Below are positions 7,532 through 16,113 of a stretch of DNA of 64,000 nt, in pieces. The notes below the pieces were generated by a model. It was not told where the DNA came from and did no database searches. It was given only the letters and a program-made list of their open reading frames with translations. Position 1 is the first letter of the stretch; each line of letters starts with the position of its first letter. The position numbers and the translations under genes are program-made. This DNA is from Clostridia bacterium (lineage in GTDB: Bacteria > Bacillota > Clostridia > Christensenellales > CAG-917), in contig CAAFLX010000035.1 of assembly GCA_900763875.1 (NCBI GenBank), positions 1 to 64,000 on the forward strand, written 5' to 3'.

Positions 7532-9058
7532 ATGCTTGCAAAAATACTCAGTTACGCCTTGGATGGGCTTACGGGATACGCAGTTGACGTCGAAGTGGAC
7601 ATCAACAGCGGTTTGCCCGGGTACGATATGGTGGGGCTTGCTTCCACTGCCACCAAAGAGAGTAAGGAAAGAGTGCGCTCGGCGGTGAAGAACAGCGGTT
7701 TTCAATACCCTGCAAAGCGTATCATCGTCAATCTCGCGCCTGCCGACACCAAAAAGGAAGGCCCGGTGTTCGACCTTGCGGTTGCAATCGGCATTATGGC
7801 GGCGACAGGTCAGCTTGAAAACAAGTCGTACAAACAATACGTCATCATCGGCGAGTTGTCTTTGAACGGTGAACTTCGCCACGTCAACGGCATTATGCCG
7901 CTGCTCATATCCGCAATGCAGGCAGGGCATCGCAAGTTTATCATTCCTGCCTCCAACGCACGCGAGGCGAGCTATATCGAGGGCATAGACGTTTTTGCGC
8001 TTGAAACTTTGCGCGACGTTGTGGATATGCTATCGGGCGTAGAATATCCCAAAGTGCCGTCCTCTACCTATGAATCGGCGAGAGTGAGTCACGGCTACGG
8101 CGTGGATTTTGCAGACGTAAAGGGGCAAAGCGTTGCAAAACGCGCAATGGAGATTGCCGTTGCAGGCGGACACAACGCGCTGATGATAGGCCCTCCCGGC
8201 GCAGGCAAAACCATGCTTGCAAAGTGCGTGCCGACCATTATGCCCGAAATGACCTTTGAAGAAGCAATCGAAGTGACAAAAATCCATTCGGTTGCAGGCA
8301 TACTCGACAGCGACGTCGGCATAGTGACCACTCGTCCGTTCAGAACTCCTCACCACACGACCACCGTTCCTGCGCTCGTCGGCGGCGGCGCAAAAGCAAA
8401 GCCGGGCGAGGTGAGCCTTGCAAACCACGGCGTGCTTTTCCTCGACGAAATGCCCGAATACTCACGTCGCGCTCTCGAAACCTTGCGCCAACCTCTCGAA
8501 GATAGGAAAGTCACAGTTTCAAGAGTGCAACAAACAACCGAATATCCTGCCAATTTTATGCTCATAGCGTCTATGAACCCGTGTCCTTGCGGCAACTACG
8601 GCTCGAAAAATCAAATATGCCGTTGCACGCCTGCGCAAATTCACAACTACGTGTCAAAGCTCAGCGGGCCGCTTATGGATAGAATAGATTTGCAAATCGA
8701 AGTTGATAATATCTCCTACGACGAGTTGCGCACCAAGCAAGAGGGCGAGTCGTCGGCGGAAATCAAAAAGCGTATCAACAGGGTGCGCGCCTTGCAACGT
8801 GAAAGATTTGCAAAAGACGGCATTGCAACCAACGCCGAAATGGGCGCAAGGGAGCTTGCCAAATATTGCCAAATTGACGACAATTGCGAGAGATTGCTCA
8901 AAAAAGCGTTTGAAAAACTCAATTTGAGCGCGAGAGGCACGACGAGGATTCTCAAAGTCGCTCGCACAATCGCCGACATAGAGGGCAGTGAAAACATCCT
9001 TCCTGCGCATATTGCCGAGGCGATTCAATATAGAGGTCTTGACAGGAAGTACAGCTGA
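7532..9058 (+). CDS. comM: YifB/ComM family Mg-chelatase-like AAA+ ATPase
   Basis: A 508-residue protein with the three-part YifB layout. A Lon-like N-terminal fold (about 1-170) precedes a Mg-chelatase AAA+ core with Walker A GPPGAGKT (about 220-227) and Walker B VLFLDEMPEYSRR (about 300-312). The C-terminal Mg-chelatase helical domain follows, and a CPCGNYG zinc-like cluster lies in between. Proteobacterial ComM is a hexameric helicase that promotes branch migration of transforming DNA. Adjacency to dprA, with which it shares an ATGA overlap, fits a recombination or competence role. An AGGG site precedes the ATG. Confidence 0.9.
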   Translation: MLAKILSYALDGLTGYAVDVEVDINSGLPGYDMVGLASTATKESKERVRSAVKNSGFQYPAKRIIVNLAPADTKKEGPVFDLAVAIGIMAATGQLENKSYKQYVIIGELSLNGELRHVNGIMPLLISAMQAGHRKFIIPASNAREASYIEGIDVFALETLRDVVDMLSGVEYPKVPSSTYESARVSHGYGVDFADVKGQSVAKRAMEIAVAGGHNALMIGPPGAGKTMLAKCVPTIMPEMTFEEAIEVTKIHSVAGILDSDVGIVTTRPFRTPHHTTTVPALVGGGAKAKPGEVSLANHGVLFLDEMPEYSRRALETLRQPLEDRKVTVSRVQQTTEYPANFMLIASMNPCPCGNYGSKNQICRCTPAQIHNYVSKLSGPLMDRIDLQIEVDNISYDELRTKQEGESSAEIKKRINRVRALQRERFAKDGIATNAEMGARELAKYCQIDDNCERLLKKAFEKLNLSARGTTRILKVARTIADIEGSENILPAHIAEAIQYRGLDRKYS

Positions 9059-10137
9059 TGGATAGGCTTGACGACAACACCAAAACTTTGCTTGCGCTCC
9101 AATACGTCGAGGAGCTTGCCAACAAGAAAAAGTACGCTTTGCTTGACGAAGTTGACGAGCCGTGCGAACTTTGCGAGGCGGCTTCAAAGCCAATCGTCCA
9201 AAAGATTTTGGGCGACCATGCGGACGAGTTTTTTGCAAACGTTGCAAAAATCGAGGCGATTGCGGAAAATATGCAAAAAAGAGAAGTGCATTGGCTCACC
9301 TATCTTGACGACGACTATCCCCAAACGCTTTGCGACGTGTACGACAAGCCCATAGTGCTGTTTGCAAAAGGCAATATCGACGCTCTGAAAATGCGTATAA
9401 TATCCGTTGTCGGCACGCGCCGTCCCACAAGATACGGCGCAAAAGTCGCCGAGGATTTTTCAAGAGAATATGCAAGGGCAGGGCTTTGCATAGCGTCGGG
9501 GCTTGCAAGAGGAGTGGACGGCATCGCTCACAAGGCTTGCGTTGACAATTCCTCTCCAACCATAGCGGTGTTTGCAAGCGGACTTGACGTGATATACCCT
9601 GCCGAGCATAGGGGACTTGTTGACGGCATATTGGCAAGCGGCGGTTTGCTTTTGAGCGAATATCCCCTCGGCACAAAGCCTTTGCAATACCATTTTCCCG
9701 ACCGAAACCGCATTGTCAGCGGAATCTCCGAGGCGGTGTTTCTGCCACAAGCGGCAAAAAAGAGCGGCTCGCTCATCACAATGAGGCTTGCAATCGAGCA
9801 AGGCAAAGAGATATTTGTCACTCCCGGCAACGTCTATGACGAGGAAAATTTCGGCAGCAACGAGCTTTTGCGAGAAATGCCTCACGCGCTTGCAATCTCG
9901 CCCGAGGACGTGCTTGACGCACTTCACGTCGAGAGAGAAGTCATAGAAAAAGAGCCTGTGCAACTCGACCTTGTTCAAAGCGGAATTTTGGACGCATTGC
10001 ACGACGGCGAAAAGCACTTTGAAGAATTGCTTGCCGAAACGGGTTTGAGCGTTGCCGACCTGACAAACGTACTTTTCAATCTCGAAATCGACGGACTTGT
10101 GCAAAAGACGGCAGGAAACTTTTATGCATTGCCGTAA
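9058..10137 (+). CDS. dprA: DNA-processing protein DprA
   Basis: A 359-residue protein whose start overlaps the stop of yifB (ATGA), implying translational coupling. The Rossmann-like core is clear: VVGTRRPTRYG, then GLCIASGLARGVDGIAH, then the FPDRNRIVSGIS block that binds single-stranded DNA. A C-terminal winged helix (VLFNLEIDGLVQKTAGNFYAL) matches the DprA end domain. The protein loads RecA on incoming single-stranded DNA. The order dprA-topA-trmFO-hslVU is the Bacillus order, but no xerC/codV or codY gene is present here. Confidence 0.93.
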   Translation: MDRLDDNTKTLLALQYVEELANKKKYALLDEVDEPCELCEAASKPIVQKILGDHADEFFANVAKIEAIAENMQKREVHWLTYLDDDYPQTLCDVYDKPIVLFAKGNIDALKMRIISVVGTRRPTRYGAKVAEDFSREYARAGLCIASGLARGVDGIAHKACVDNSSPTIAVFASGLDVIYPAEHRGLVDGILASGGLLLSEYPLGTKPLQYHFPDRNRIVSGISEAVFLPQAAKKSGSLITMRLAIEQGKEIFVTPGNVYDEENFGSNELLREMPHALAISPEDVLDALHVEREVIEKEPVQLDLVQSGILDALHDGEKHFEELLAETGLSVADLTNVLFNLEIDGLVQKTAGNFYALP

Positions 10138-10147
10138 ACGAAGGGGC

Positions 10148-10245
10148 GCAACTTCGTTGCGATGATATCGCCTGCGGCGATGATATTGCTCCTTTGGAGC
10201 AGTGATATTTGCGCTTTGCGCAAGTGATATTGCGGCGTTGCCGCA
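10148..10245. repeat. Array of five triloop hairpins separated by TGATAT linkers
   Basis: Five short palindromes, each with a 3-nt loop, follow one another: 10148-10160, 10169-10179, 10188-10200, 10209-10223 and 10231-10245. Stems differ in sequence (for example GCTCC/GGAGC and TGCGGC/GCCGCA) but all pair perfectly. The linkers contain TGATAT. Hairpin centres are 20-22 nt apart. The array sits between dprA and topA and resembles smaller clusters at 177-211, 12429-12441, 14141-14155 and 62181-62209. Confidence 0.8.
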
Positions 10246-10319
10246 GTTGCGGGAAAATAACACTAATTCCGCGCCACATAGAATCTAAAACCGAAACTAA
10301 TAACCAATTAGGAGATAGA

Positions 10320-12425
10320 ATGAAACAACTCATCATCGTTGAGTCACCGCACAAGGCAAAGACCATACAAAAGTATTTGGGCAACGACGCTGCGGTGCTT
10401 GCCTCCAAGGGGCACGTGTGCGATTTGCCTACGCGCTCGTTGGGCATCGACGTGGACAACGGTTTCAAACCGCAGTATATCGTCACGCCGGACAAAGAAT
10501 CAACCATCAAACAACTCTCTCAAGCCGTCAAAAAGTACGACAAAGTTTATCTTGCAACCGACCCTGACCGCGAGGGAGAGGCAATATCGTGGCACTTGAA
10601 AAACACGCTCGGCGTGGAAGGCGACAAAGTGCGTATCGAGTTCAACGAAATTTCGCCAAAAGCCGTGCGCGCCGCCATGGAAAATCCGCGCGAAATCAAT
10701 ATGGATTTGGTCAATTCACAGCAGGCAAGACGTGTGCTTGACCGCCTTGTGGGTTACAAAATTTCGCCGATACTTTCAAGAAAACTCAAACCCAGTCTTT
10801 CGGCAGGACGCGTGCAATCCGCCGCTCTCAAAATGATTGTGGACAGAGAAAAGGAAATACGCAACTTCACGCCCGAAGAATATTGGACGATAACCGCAAT
10901 GCTCCTCAAAGACGGTGCAAAAAAGACCAAAGCCAACCTTTTCGTTGCCTCTTTGAACGACAAAAACGGCGAGAAAATCAAGCCCTCTTGCGCCGACGAG
11001 GCATACTCCATTGCCGACCTTATGAAGAAGTGCGACTACCGCGTGGACGAGGTCAAAAAGAGCGTGTCCTATTCAAAGCCCGCGCCGCCGTTTACCACTT
11101 CGACCATGCAACAAGAGGCGAGCCACAAGCTCAATATGACGGCAGAGCGCACGTCGAGAGTTGCTCAACAACTCTACGAGGGCGTCAACATCGAGGGCGA
11201 GGGACAACACGCGCTCATCACGTATATTCGTACCGACAGCGTGCGCATTTCGCCCGACTTTGCAAAGATAGCAATGTCCTTTATCGCAAAGACCTACGGC
11301 GCGGAGTACGCTCCCAATGTGCAGAACGTCTACAAGACAAGCGACAACGCACAGGACGCGCACGAGGCTATCCGTCCCATCGACCTCAACCGCACGCCGA
11401 AGTCGCTCGAAGGCAAGATGGACAGGGACGCATACAGGCTCTACAAGCTCGTTTACGAACGCTTTATGGCGTCGCAAATGACTCCTGCCCAGTACAACAC
11501 TATGAAGGTGCATATCCTCGGCGAGAGCGAGGGCGAAAAGCTCGGATTCATCGTCAAGGGAAAGAGCGTCAAATTCAAGGGCTATACCGCCGTCTACTCG
11601 GCAACAGTCGAGGAAAACGACGAGGACAAGGAACTTGACACAATGCCCGACCTCAACGAGGGCGAACATCTCAATCTCGACGACGTGGGCTGCGAACAAA
11701 AGTTTACAAAACCGCCTGCGAGATACAACGACGCAACCCTCGTCAAGGCTCTTGAAGAAAACGGAATCGGACGTCCTAGCACTTATGCAAGCATAATTTC
11801 AGTCCTTGCAAAGCGTGAATACACCGAAAAACAACAAAAAGCAATCGCTCCGACGCAACTTGGCGAGGCGGTCTGCGAGTATATGGAAAAGAATTTCCCC
11901 GACATAATGAGCCTCAACTTCACGGCTCGCTTGGAGGGCGCGCTGGACAAGGTTGCCGACGGCAAGCAGGAGTGGCAGGAGCTTATCGGGGCATTCTATC
12001 CTCGCCTTATGAAGTTTGTCGAACGCGCGGCAAAGCAGGGCGGCGGCAACTATCTCCCCGATGAGGAGAGTGACGAAGTTTGCGACAAGTGCGGCGCAAA
12101 AATGGTTGTTCGTCACGGCAAATACGGCCCGTTCCTGGCTTGTCCCAACTATCCCAAGTGCAAAAACATCAAGCGCATTGTCGAGGTTGTGGGCAAATGC
12201 CCCAAGTGCGGCGGCGACGTGAGCAAACGCACCTCGAAGACTGGCAAAACTTTTTATGGATGCACCAACTATCCCAAGTGCGATTTTATCAGCTGGGACG
12301 TTCCCGCACCGTATTTCTGCCACGATTGCGGCTCAACGATGAAAGTCGTAAAGCGTGACGACAAGACCTATTATGTATGCACCAATCACGGCTGCAAACA
12401 TCGCGAACTGTTGAATGAGGACTAA
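10320..12425 (+). CDS. topA: DNA topoisomerase I
   Basis: A 701-residue type IA topoisomerase that relaxes negative supercoils. The start is the ATG after AGGAGATAGA; upstream in-frame codons lie in the hairpin array. The TOPRIM domain begins LIIVESPHKAKTIQKYLG and has the metal-binding TDPDREGEA (80-88). The active-site tyrosine is Tyr302 in ITYIRTDSVRIS. Three C-terminal four-cysteine zinc ribbons (about 588-690) complete the Bacillus-like architecture. A triloop hairpin follows the stop codon immediately. Confidence 0.96.
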   Translation: MKQLIIVESPHKAKTIQKYLGNDAAVLASKGHVCDLPTRSLGIDVDNGFKPQYIVTPDKESTIKQLSQAVKKYDKVYLATDPDREGEAISWHLKNTLGVEGDKVRIEFNEISPKAVRAAMENPREINMDLVNSQQARRVLDRLVGYKISPILSRKLKPSLSAGRVQSAALKMIVDREKEIRNFTPEEYWTITAMLLKDGAKKTKANLFVASLNDKNGEKIKPSCADEAYSIADLMKKCDYRVDEVKKSVSYSKPAPPFTTSTMQQEASHKLNMTAERTSRVAQQLYEGVNIEGEGQHALITYIRTDSVRISPDFAKIAMSFIAKTYGAEYAPNVQNVYKTSDNAQDAHEAIRPIDLNRTPKSLEGKMDRDAYRLYKLVYERFMASQMTPAQYNTMKVHILGESEGEKLGFIVKGKSVKFKGYTAVYSATVEENDEDKELDTMPDLNEGEHLNLDDVGCEQKFTKPPARYNDATLVKALEENGIGRPSTYASIISVLAKREYTEKQQKAIAPTQLGEAVCEYMEKNFPDIMSLNFTARLEGALDKVADGKQEWQELIGAFYPRLMKFVERAAKQGGGNYLPDEESDEVCDKCGAKMVVRHGKYGPFLACPNYPKCKNIKRIVEVVGKCPKCGGDVSKRTSKTGKTFYGCTNYPKCDFISWDVPAPYFCHDCGSTMKVVKRDDKTYYVCTNHGCKHRELLNED

Positions 12426-12643
12426 TATCGCACTACGTGCGGGTGCGGAAGATTTCAACCTATTCGAAGCGTTCTTATATACGGTATGTGCTTGTTCGAA
12501 GACGAAATTGGAGTCGCAAGGCGACGACCGTAGCGAACACCGAGCTTGACGGATAGTACGAGAATGCGTGGCATTCTGTTGCGAAGCCGCCACGCAGGCG
12601 AAGTGGCATAATAAGAGAAATGTCCCTATCTATGCGAGTGTTG

Positions 12644-12712
12644 AGTGTTGTCCCCCGCTACGCGGTCGCCGTGGGTTCCCTTTTAAGGGGGAACGGCGAG
12701 GGGGAAAACACT
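12644..12712. repeat. 69-bp nested palindrome (dispersed-repeat-like)
   Basis: Nested arms AGTGTT/AACACT, CCCCC/GGGGG, GCCG/CGGC and GTTCCC/GGGAAC flank a short central loop in the 404-bp gap between topA and trmFO. Open frames across it have the odd composition of non-coding repeats. The gap also holds triloop hairpins at 12429-12441 and near 12562-12576 (GAATGC-gtg-GCATTC). I found no gene in 12426-12829. Confidence 0.55.
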
Positions 12713-12829
12713 TGAGGAAAGGGGAAAATTGCAATAAAAGTGCATCTCCTATACTCTTGTAGAGGATGAACAAACACACTTGAGAAAGGATGAATCTTAT
12801 TTCTCGATGATAAAAATAATGCAAAAACT

Positions 12830-14134
12830 ATGAGCAAACGTATTGTCAAAATTATAGGCGGTGGGCTTGCAGGGTGCGAAAGCGCGTTGCAACTGCTCAA
12901 ACAAGGTTTCGCCGTCAAAATGTACGAGATGCGCCCTACAAAAACAACGGGGGCGCATAAGGGCGATTCTCTTGCCGAACTCGTTTGCTCCAACTCCCTC
13001 AAATCCACCGAGCCGACAACGGCGTCGGGGCTGTTGAAAGCGGAGCTTGACGCACTTGGATGCGCGCTTTTGCCTTTGGCAAGAGAGTGCGCCGTCCCCA
13101 GCGGTAGCGCGCTGTCGGTGGACAGAGAAAAGTTTTCAAAAGCCGTTGAGAGGGAGCTAAACGCATATCACGATTTCACGCTGGTGAGAGAGGAAGTGAC
13201 TTCTCTTGACGAGGATATTCCCACAATCGTGGCAAGCGGCCCTCTCACAAGCGACGCACTTGCCGAGCAGGTGGGCAAACTTACGGGCAAAGACAGGCTG
13301 TTTTTCTACGACGCTATTGCGCCTATTGTGGATTTCGACAGCATAGATATGCAAAAAGCCTACTTTGGCGGCAGATACGGCAAGGGCGGAGAGGACTATC
13401 TCAACCTGCCCATGCAACGCGACGAGTACGAGATTTTTTACAACGAACTCGTCAATGCAAAGACCGTCACTCTGCACGACTTTGAAAAAAGCGAACTTTT
13501 CGAGGGGTGTATGCCCATTGAGGAGATGGCAAAGAGAGGAAGCGACACGATACGATTCGGGCCTTTGAAACCCATAGGTCTTCGCAATCCTCAAACGGGC
13601 GAGAAAGCCTACGCCGTGGTGCAACTGCGCAAAGAGAACGTGGCAGGGGATTGCTACAACCTCGTCGGATTTCAAACAAACCTCACGTTCGGAGAACAAA
13701 AGAGGGTGTTTAGCCTCATACCCGCGCTCGCGCACGCCGAATTTATTAGGTACGGCATTATGCACCGCAACACCTATATCAACGCTCCCGGCGTTTTGGA
13801 TTCGACTTTTAGAGTCAAAGGGGACAGACCGCTCTATATCGCAGGTCAACTATCGGGAGTCGAGGGCTACGTCGAAAGCATAATGAGCGGTATGATAGCC
13901 GCAAAAGCACTTGCTTGCGAGCTTGACGGCACGACCTATGCCATACCGAGCGACGTCACCATAATCGGCTCTTTGTGCCGCTATGTGTCCACACGCGCCC
14001 TAGATTTCAAGCCAATGAACGCCAATTTCGGCATTTTGCCGCCAATCGAGGGGATAAGAGATAAGAGCAAACGCAAGCAAGAGTACTACACAAGATCGCT
14101 TCAAGCAATACGCTTGTTGACGGACAATGAATAA
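12830..14134 (+). CDS. trmFO: Methylenetetrahydrofolate-tRNA-(uracil-54)-methyltransferase TrmFO
   Basis: A 434-residue flavoprotein that makes T54 in the T loop of tRNA using methylenetetrahydrofolate and FADH2. The N-terminal dinucleotide-binding motif IIGGGLAGCESA is followed by the family blocks YEMRP, HKGDSLAELVCSNS and, near the C-terminus, QLSGVEGYVES and ANFGILPP. Length is typical. The ATG at 12830 lacks a clear Shine-Dalgarno sequence. The gene stands between topA and hslV as in Bacillus (gid). Confidence 0.96.
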   Translation: MSKRIVKIIGGGLAGCESALQLLKQGFAVKMYEMRPTKTTGAHKGDSLAELVCSNSLKSTEPTTASGLLKAELDALGCALLPLARECAVPSGSALSVDREKFSKAVERELNAYHDFTLVREEVTSLDEDIPTIVASGPLTSDALAEQVGKLTGKDRLFFYDAIAPIVDFDSIDMQKAYFGGRYGKGGEDYLNLPMQRDEYEIFYNELVNAKTVTLHDFEKSELFEGCMPIEEMAKRGSDTIRFGPLKPIGLRNPQTGEKAYAVVQLRKENVAGDCYNLVGFQTNLTFGEQKRVFSLIPALAHAEFIRYGIMHRNTYINAPGVLDSTFRVKGDRPLYIAGQLSGVEGYVESIMSGMIAAKALACELDGTTYAIPSDVTIIGSLCRYVSTRALDFKPMNANFGILPPIEGIRDKSKRKQEYYTRSLQAIRLLTDNE

Positions 14135-14140
14135 TCGCAA

Positions 14141-14155
14141 GTGAGCTTTGCTCAC
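14141..14155. repeat. Triloop hairpin upstream of hslV
   Basis: GTGAGC-ttt-GCTCAC is followed by a GTTATAT linker and a second small palindrome (TTGGG/CCCAA, loop 5). It is a short member of the same hairpin family as 10148-10245. Confidence 0.5.
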
Positions 14156-14210
14156 GTTATATTTGGGGCTATCCCAAACAAAATCGATATAATTTTGGAG
14201 GAATACACTT

Positions 14211-14747
14211 ATGGTGGAATTTCGCGGAACTACTATATGCGCCGTAAGACGTGACGGTCAAACCGCCGTTGCGGGCGACGGACAAGTGACAATGGGCGAA
14301 AACGTCATTATGAAGGGCAATGCGGTCAAGGTAAAGCGCATCTACAACGACAAAGTTGTGGTGGGCTTTGCAGGCTCGGTGTCTGACGCTTTTGCGCTCA
14401 GTGAAAAGTTTGAAGCTATGCTTCAAAAATACAGCGGAAATCTTATGCGCGCGGCGGTTGAACTTGCCGAGCTTTGGCGCAACGACAAGGGCGGCAGACG
14501 TCTTGAAGCGTTGCTTATTGCTGCGGATGCAAACAGCATTTTCGTCATTTCGGGCACGGGTGAAGTCATCGAACCCGAAAACGGAATCGTGGCAATCGGC
14601 AGTGGCGGAAACTATGCTTTGGCGGCGGCTCGCGCTCTTGCGGACGCAACCGATTTGAGCGCAAAGGACATCGCCTACAAAGCACTCAAAATCGCAAGCG
14701 AGATTTGCGTGTACACAAACGACCATATCACGGTCGAAACCGTTTGA
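14211..14747 (+). CDS. hslV: ATP-dependent protease subunit HslV (ClpQ)
   Basis: A 178-residue peptidase subunit of the HslUV proteasome-like complex. The mature N-terminal nucleophile should be Thr7 in GTTICAVRR after a six-residue propeptide. The following GDGQVTMG and GFAGSVSDAF blocks are diagnostic. A strong TTTTGGAGG site precedes the ATG. hslU starts 10 bp after the stop, so the two are co-translated. Bacillus ClpQ uses an N-terminal serine; here the ancestral threonine is kept. Confidence 0.96.
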   Translation: MVEFRGTTICAVRRDGQTAVAGDGQVTMGENVIMKGNAVKVKRIYNDKVVVGFAGSVSDAFALSEKFEAMLQKYSGNLMRAAVELAELWRNDKGGRRLEALLIAADANSIFVISGTGEVIEPENGIVAIGSGGNYALAAARALADATDLSAKDIAYKALKIASEICVYTNDHITVETV

Positions 14748-14757
14748 GAGGTGAATT

Positions 14758-16095
14758 ATGGATTCAAACGTATTGACGCCAAAACAAATCGTTTCAGAAC
14801 TCGATAGATACATCATCGGTCAACACGATGCAAAAGTCGCCGTGGCTATCGCACTTCGCAACAGGTATAGAAGAAGCAAACTTCCCGAGGAAATGCGCGA
14901 GGAAATCACGCCAAAAAACATCATTATGAAAGGGCCTACGGGCGTTGGTAAGACGGAAATTGCAAGAAGACTTGCAAAAGTCGTCAAAGCACCCTTTGTC
15001 AAGGTTGAGGCAACCAAGTTTACCGAGGTGGGCTACGTCGGGCGCGACGTCGAAAGCATAATCCGCGACCTTGTTGAGGTTGCAATTCGCCTCGTCAAAG
15101 ACGAGAAGTTCAAAGAGGTTATGCCAAGAGCCACCGAGATTGCAGAGAACAAACTTTGCGACATCTTGCTCCCCGTTCGCAAAAACGCGGCAGGCACAAC
15201 CGACAAGAGCGACGCACAACTCAAAGAGGAGTTGTTGCAAGAAATTCGCGCAGGACACCTTGACGGAATCACCATCGAAATGGAAATCCGCCAACAACCC
15301 AAGCCCATTCAACTTCAACCCGGCAACGCTCCCGGCAACGAAATCGACCTCGGCAGCATATTCGGCGGTATGATGGGCAAAGCTCCCGTCAAAAAGAGAA
15401 AACTCACCGTCAAACAAGCAATGGACTTCATCATCAACCAAGAGGCAGAAAAGATGGTGGATCAGGACGCAATCACGCAAGAGGCTTTGCAAAGAGCCGA
15501 GCAAGACGGCGTTGTGTTCCTTGACGAGATTGACAAAATCGCCGCAAACGATCAAGGTCAACAGGGCGGTCACGACGTATCGCGCGAGGGCGTTCAAAGA
15601 GATATTCTCCCCATCGTCGAGGGCAGTACGGTGCAAACAAAATACGGTTCTATCCGCACGGATTTCATTTTGTTTATCGCGGCGGGCGCGTTCCACATCT
15701 CTCGTATGGAGGATTTGATACCCGAACTTCAAGGCAGATTCCCCATTCGCGTGGAGCTTGACAACCTCACAAAAGACGACTTTGTCAAGATACTCACCGA
15801 GCCCGACAACGCCGTGCTCAAACAGTACAAGCAACTTCTCGGCGTGGACGGCGTATCCCTCAACTTCACCGACGAGGCGATAGACGAGATAGCAAGGGTT
15901 GCCTTCGAGGAGAACGAAAACAGCGAAAACCTTGGCGCGCGCCGCTTGCACGCAGTGCTCGAAGCACTCCTCAAAGACGTACTTTTCGAGGCGGACGACA
16001 ACGTCACGACGGATATCAACATCGACAAAGCATACGTGGAGGCACATTTGAGCGCAACGCTCAAAGAACGCAATTTGCGTAGGTTCATAATCTAA
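14758..16095 (+). CDS. hslU: ATP-dependent protease ATPase subunit HslU (ClpY)
   Basis: A 445-residue AAA+ unfoldase that feeds substrates to HslV. Walker A is GPTGVGKT (59-66), the pore motif GYVGRDVES lies at 92-100, and Walker B is VVFLDEID (252-259). A variable I-domain lies between the Walker motifs. The C-terminal RRFII tail corresponds to the segment that inserts into HslV. The gene is directly downstream of hslV and upstream of hisS. Confidence 0.96.
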   Translation: MDSNVLTPKQIVSELDRYIIGQHDAKVAVAIALRNRYRRSKLPEEMREEITPKNIIMKGPTGVGKTEIARRLAKVVKAPFVKVEATKFTEVGYVGRDVESIIRDLVEVAIRLVKDEKFKEVMPRATEIAENKLCDILLPVRKNAAGTTDKSDAQLKEELLQEIRAGHLDGITIEMEIRQQPKPIQLQPGNAPGNEIDLGSIFGGMMGKAPVKKRKLTVKQAMDFIINQEAEKMVDQDAITQEALQRAEQDGVVFLDEIDKIAANDQGQQGGHDVSREGVQRDILPIVEGSTVQTKYGSIRTDFILFIAAGAFHISRMEDLIPELQGRFPIRVELDNLTKDDFVKILTEPDNAVLKQYKQLLGVDGVSLNFTDEAIDEIARVAFEENENSENLGARRLHAVLEALLKDVLFEADDNVTTDINIDKAYVEAHLSATLKERNLRRFII

Positions 16096-16113
16096 AAACG
16101 CTAGAGGCATAAC

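Noticed and set aside
10148..10245. CRISPR array
   Set aside because: Repeat units are not identical, spacers are the conserved part, the units are too short, and no cas genes are present.
12619..12634. 16-bp match (ATGTCCCTATCTATGC) with about 22709-22724
   Set aside because: In a 64-kb window a single 16-bp match is close to chance expectation and no larger repeat surrounds it.
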